Shown here: positions 61,030 to 64,000 of the stretch, piece by piece
Position numbering within the stretch: the first letter of the stretch is position 1
Layout of the letters: each line of letters opens with the position of its first letter
Origin: Paenibacillus harenae DSM 16969
GTDB lineage: Bacteria; Bacillota; Bacilli; Paenibacillales; Paenibacillaceae
Reading direction: 5' to 3'
NCBI RefSeq assembly: GCF_000422465.1
Contig: NZ_KE383843.1
Coordinates: 794,271 to 858,270, forward strand
Length of the DNA: 64,000 bases
Translations under genes and position numbers: made by a program
Notes under the pieces: model-generated
Told to the model about the DNA's origin: nothing
Database searches by the model: none
The model's input: only the letters and a program-made list of their open reading frames with translations

Positions 61030-61044
61030 TTGTAATTATTACAA
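61030..61044. promoter_or_regulatory. PerR/Fur-like palindrome upstream of fur
   Basis: TTGTAATTATTACAA is a perfect 7-1-7 palindrome that differs from the PerR consensus TTATAATNATTATAA at one position per half. In Bacillus subtilis PerR represses fur. It lies 69 bases before the fur start codon. Confidence 0.6.
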
Positions 61045-61091
61045 TCTAATGGTAGTACAGTTTCTAAAATAAATCAAATAAAAATGAATGG

Positions 61092-61874
61092 CTATAGAAC
61101 TGCGGATAGCCCGCCGTCAATATTGACCGATGTGCCGGTGACGAATGACGCCGCATCCGAGACAAGAAAGCCGATGACGTTAGCCGCTTCCCTGGCCTGT
61201 CCGATCCGGCCAAGCGGGATGCCGTGCCGGGGATCGGCCGCGAATTCATCCCACGTGAGTTCCGGCGCCGTAGCCTGCCACTTCCGCTCGATCTGCGCGC
61301 TGCGGATCAAACCGATGCAAACCGCGTTTACCCGGATCCGGTCGGCTGCCAAATCCTTGCTCATCGCTTTCGTCAGCGCAAGTCCGGCTGCCCGGCTAAC
61401 CGAAGTAGGAAGCGACGAGGCGGACGGCGTTTTGCCGCCGACAGCCGTTACGTTGACGATGGCTCCTCCGCCGGCATGCCGCATGTAAGGCAGCACTGCC
61501 TTCGTGAAATGGACGGCTCCCATCAGCTTCAAATCAAGATCAGCCGCCCAGGCATCGCCGTCCACCTGCTCGAACGGCCGGGCGGCCGATGTCCCGGCAT
61601 TATTGACGAGAATATCCACCTTGCCGAAGCGCGCCGCCGTCTCCTCGACCGCACGGGCCGCTTCTTCGGGCACCGACACGTCCGCGCTGATCGCGAGCAC
61701 TCTTTTGCCCGTCTGCTCCCTAATTCGCTCCGCCGCGCTTGTAAGTGACTCCTGCTCTCTCGCAACAATCGCCACTTCAGCCCCTTCAGCAGCCAGCAAT
61801 AGAGCAGTGGCATATCCAATTCCTTTGCTTCCGCCCGTAACGACGGCAACCTTACCGTTTAATCCAAGCTCCAT
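61092..61874 (-). CDS. SDR-family protein lacking the catalytic Tyr and Lys
   Basis: A 260-residue short-chain dehydrogenase-like protein with the cofactor motif TGGSKGIG (residues 13-20) and NNAG (91-94). The usual YxxxK active site reads T157-SVS-R161 (LPTSVSRAAGLALTKAMSKD), and the catalytic Ser is Thr143. The rest of the fold (DRIRVNAVCIG, GTSVNIDGG) is conserved. A group of SDR-like proteins with this pattern exists, but its chemistry is not known to me. A GGAGG site precedes the ATG. Confidence 0.87.
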   Translation of the reverse strand: MELGLNGKVAVVTGGSKGIGYATALLLAAEGAEVAIVAREQESLTSAAERIREQTGKRVLAISADVSVPEEAARAVEETAARFGKVDILVNNAGTSAARPFEQVDGDAWAADLDLKLMGAVHFTKAVLPYMRHAGGGAIVNVTAVGGKTPSASSLPTSVSRAAGLALTKAMSKDLAADRIRVNAVCIGLIRSAQIERKWQATAPELTWDEFAADPRHGIPLGRIGQAREAANVIGFLVSDAASFVTGTSVNIDGGLSAVL

Positions 61875-61938
61875 TCTTGATTACCTCCTGCTTTAGTTTA
61901 TCCAAACAAAGACGCGCTGCCTAAACGTTCCATTACAC

Positions 61939-62349
61939 TCATTTTTGTACCGCGTTGATAACCTTCTGCACTTCGTCTTGAATATCGACAGACGTATGTG
62001 CCGGTAAATTCACGATAAAGATGCCGCCAAATACCTGCTCGGCATTGCCGTTCCAGTCGCGGATCTTATTCTTAAGGATTTTCAGCTCCAAGGAATGAAT
62101 GACCTCCCGGCTAAGCAGCCAGTTATGTCTTGTAAACGCTGATTTTTTGATCGTATCTATGTAATAGGAAACATCCCTTGACTTTCTGACCTTAATGACA
62201 TCTCCGAAAGACACCTTTTCCGTAAAAACCGGATTCTCTTCGATTTGGTAGACATCCTCTTCCAGCTGCGTCACATCAAGCACCTCAACCTCTCGCCCTT
62301 CGCCGTCGAAGCAGAGATGCAGCTCGATATAATCCTTAAAGTCTTTCAT
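61939..62349 (-). CDS. Hypothetical protein, 136 residues
   Basis: A soluble, charged protein with a beta-rich first half (GREVEVLDVTQLEEDVYQI, SFGDVIKVRKSRD) and a helical second half. AGAGGGTGAG precedes the ATG at 62349, preferred over an upstream GTG. I do not recognise the family. Single gene or first after the small membrane protein gene. Confidence 0.7.
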   Translation of the reverse strand: MKDFKDYIELHLCFDGEGREVEVLDVTQLEEDVYQIEENPVFTEKVSFGDVIKVRKSRDVSYYIDTIKKSAFTRHNWLLSREVIHSLELKILKNKIRDWNGNAEQVFGGIFIVNLPAHTSVDIQDEVQKVINAVQK

Positions 62350-62437
62350 GCTGCTCACCCTCTATATCTCTATTAATAGACAAAGCATAGCATAAATAGA
62401 GGGTTGGCATAAACCATAAATCGGCTCCAGTCGGCGC

Positions 62438-62716
62438 TTATCTTCTTCTTGATCGAATTATCAGCCTTACTCCGTAATAGACCGCACCCGCAATCAAACA
62501 TACGGCCCCCTCAATAATCCAATTCCCGCCTCGGACTTTGCCGAATGAGACCTCGTGCTGCAGATCATCCACGCTCTCATAGCTATTCATGATATCCGGC
62601 ACATACATTGCGGTGTTTACCGCTCCGATGATCACCTGTACGGCAATGATGACTACAGCCATAATTAAAACTGCTCCCAATGCTTCTGCAATTAGTCGAA
62701 ATTGAATGAACTTCAT
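62438..62716 (-). CDS. Two-helix membrane protein, 92 residues
   Basis: Helices at about 9-35 (LGAVLIMAVVIIAVQVIIGA) and 67-85 (WIIEGAVCLIAGAVYYGVRL) with a charged loop between and an RSRRR tail. A GGAGAG site precedes the ATG. Unknown function. Confidence 0.65.
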   Translation of the reverse strand: MKFIQFRLIAEALGAVLIMAVVIIAVQVIIGAVNTAMYVPDIMNSYESVDDLQHEVSFGKVRGGNWIIEGAVCLIAGAVYYGVRLIIRSRRR

Positions 62717-62885
62717 AGGACAAGCTCTCCGTTTCTGCTGGATTTTACAACCATTCGTTCTTCAGGTATTCGATTCATGAGGACATATTTCCTTGTTATT
62801 TTACGTATGCGATAAATAAAAAAAGGCTCTTGCTTTATCGCGTCGGGAGCAATATTACGGAACATCCGCCAAAATCGCGAACAAA

Positions 62886-62918
62886 AAAAACCGTACAGAT
62901 AACCGTACGATTTTTTTG
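62886..62918 (-). terminator. Terminator after the LamG gene
   Basis: CGTAC and GTACG arms around an 8-base loop, followed by TTTTTTTT on the minus strand; A-rich on the other side, so probably bidirectional. Confidence 0.55.
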
Positions 62919-62946
62919 TTCGAAGCATTTATAAGCTGTTACCCGT

Positions 62947-64000
62947 TTATTGTGCTAAATTTAAAATTTCCGATGGTGAAAGCGCACCTTCATAAATGCG
63001 CAATTCATCCATCAAGCCTTTGTATGGCGTATCCCACCAGTTGACGCCCAAGCTGAAGCCGGCATCGGTAGTCGTAAACAGATTAGGGAAGTTCGTTCCT
63101 GTAAATTTCTCTGCTCCATTGACATAAACATGAATCGTACCGTTATCAACGGAGAAAGCCAAATGCGTCCATTCCCCTCTGTTGATTGTCATACCTGTGA
63201 CAGCGTCATACCAGCTCGAACTGGCGGACCAGATCATTGTGTTTCCGCCCACGGGACCGTTCGGAACGAGGCTTAACCAGTTACTGCTGTCTCTTGCGCC
63301 GAAGAAAGTCGTTGTAAACATCGTTAGTTCCTCAGGCTTCAACCAAAGCGATACGGTGTACTCGTTACTGGAGATTAATCCGTTCGGCAAGCGTACGCCG
63401 GACGCTCCGTTAAACACGAGGGCTTTACCGTTCTTGCCGTCAACATATGACATCGTGCCGCCCGTATTGTCAATTCTATTGCCGGTGACAGTACCGGAGC
63501 CGAAATGACCTACCGTATCGCTCAAGTCGTCTTCAAACGCATAATGAGCCGCTAATCCGGCTTCTTTGTACGGAAGCACCGTAATTGTAAAGCTTTTCTC
63601 CGCATTTACTGAACCTTTTGCAATCATTGCAGTAAGTGTAGCCGTCACAGGATCAGACCCAGCCTCCGGCCGGTTGATAACTCCTGTCTCTGTGACCACG
63701 TTGGGATCCGAAGTCTTCCATGTTATTTCGGTGTGCCTAGTACCTTCTGCCGGAAGCGTCAAATTGGAAATGACGTTCGCCGTGTCGCCAAGATCCAGGT
63801 CATTCAAAACATCAGCTACAATTTCTTCATCTGTTTTATCGGGCAGTTTACTTCCCCAGACGGATACTCCTTCTTCGGACATTGCTGTAAATGTCATTAC
63901 ATAACGTTCCGACGTTGGATCCCAGAGACGCACGAATACTCCTTCATAGGTTACTCGATCCACGGTTATTTCCGCTTGGTTATGGCTTGTCTTTTTCCAT
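62947..64000 (-). CDS. Secreted LamG-domain protein, 5' end beyond the window
   Basis: The 3' part of a larger gene; the frame stays open to base 64000. The visible part starts with a segment EGVFVRLWDPTSERYVMTFT, then an Ig-like 'atrophied' domain (ADVLNDLDLGDTANVISNLT, EITWKTSDPNVVTETGVI), then a LamG/concanavalin-like domain (about 220 residues: AHYAFEDDLSDT, EYTVSLWLKPEE, LMDELRIYEGALSPSEI). This tail is typical of secreted Paenibacillus glycoside hydrolases, for example family 43, but no catalytic domain is in view. Confidence 0.82.
   Translation of the reverse strand, partial: WKKTSHNQAEITVDRVTYEGVFVRLWDPTSERYVMTFTAMSEEGVSVWGSKLPDKTDEEIVADVLNDLDLGDTANVISNLTLPAEGTRHTEITWKTSDPNVVTETGVINRPEAGSDPVTATLTAMIAKGSVNAEKSFTITVLPYKEAGLAAHYAFEDDLSDTVGHFGSGTVTGNRIDNTGGTMSYVDGKNGKALVFNGASGVRLPNGLISSNEYTVSLWLKPEELTMFTTTFFGARDSSNWLSLVPNGPVGGNTMIWSASSSWYDAVTGMTINRGEWTHLAFSVDNGTIHVYVNGAEKFTGTNFPNLFTTTDAGFSLGVNWWDTPYKGLMDELRIYEGALSPSEILNLAQ

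Noticed and set aside
62713..62928. Minus-strand 71-codon frame overlapping the start of the 92-residue membrane protein
   Set aside because: Its first codons are made of the terminator hairpin and T-run at 62886-62918, it has no ribosome site, and the downstream gene has its own GGAGAG site.

Overview
The window looks like a chromosomal segment of a Paenibacillaceae-type Firmicute (Paenibacillus or a close relative). The reasons are strong AGGAGG ribosome sites with frequent GTG, TTG and even ATT starts, a leucine T-box, a YesM/YesN-type two-component system beside a sugar ABC importer, an S-layer-homology surface protein, Bacillus-style PerR and Fur boxes, and the infC-rpmI-rplT order. Most genes lie on the minus strand. 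No complete insertion sequence, CRISPR array, rRNA or tRNA gene was seen.

Layout. 1-0.7 kb: peroxiredoxin ahpC with a perfect PerR box. 0.7-12.7 kb: branched-chain amino-acid genes. A T-box leader precedes ilvB-ilvN-ilvC-leuA, while leuB stands about 5.5 kb away, separated by a multicopper oxidase, a small membrane protein, a LuxR-type ATPase regulator and a degenerate HD-GYP protein. 12.8-18.8 kb: translation genes (infC with an ATT start and an L20-type leader, rpmI, rplT), a processive glycosyltransferase, a PAP2 phosphatase and trmB. 19-22 kb: ytqA-ytqB(mnmM) tRNA-modification pair and manA, then a repeat-bearing gene-free stretch. 22.5-31 kb: NUDIX, ECF sigma/anti-sigma pair, a divergent MurF, an enolase-superfamily enzyme, a B12 radical-SAM protein and a secreted trypsin-like protease. 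31-40 kb: a pseudouridine synthase, a sugar ABC importer with its two-component system, and a GPH-type symporter. 40-50 kb: an iron-related block. It holds a Fur-box-controlled nickel/opine-type ABC importer with an embedded 70-residue membrane protein, a UvrD-like helicase, a ferritin, and a Fur-box-controlled DUF1450 ferredoxin-like protein. 50-52 kb: CtpB-type protease, HAD phosphatase and a small lipoprotein.

52-59.5 kb holds the most unusual block. Read on the minus strand it is a 1693-residue secreted protein (DNRLRE-like domain, eleven Ig-like repeats, cadherin-like repeats, three SLH domains), a GNAT acetyltransferase and three tandem phage-tail-collar proteins, closely spaced, with a terminator after the last and no other phage genes nearby. 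59.5-64 kb: a broken MFS transporter with a palindromic operator-like site, fur, an SDR protein lacking the catalytic Tyr/Lys, two small unknown genes, and the 3' part of a LamG-domain secreted protein running off the window edge.

Regulatory themes. Oxidative stress and iron recur: PerR box at ahpC, PerR/Fur-like box at fur, two Fur boxes overlapping well-formed promoters. Amino-acid supply is sensed by the T-box. Ribosomal-protein supply is probably sensed by the L20-type leader. Three remnants of broken genes (GNAT, VOC, MFS) mark sites of past rearrangement in the 45-60 kb part.
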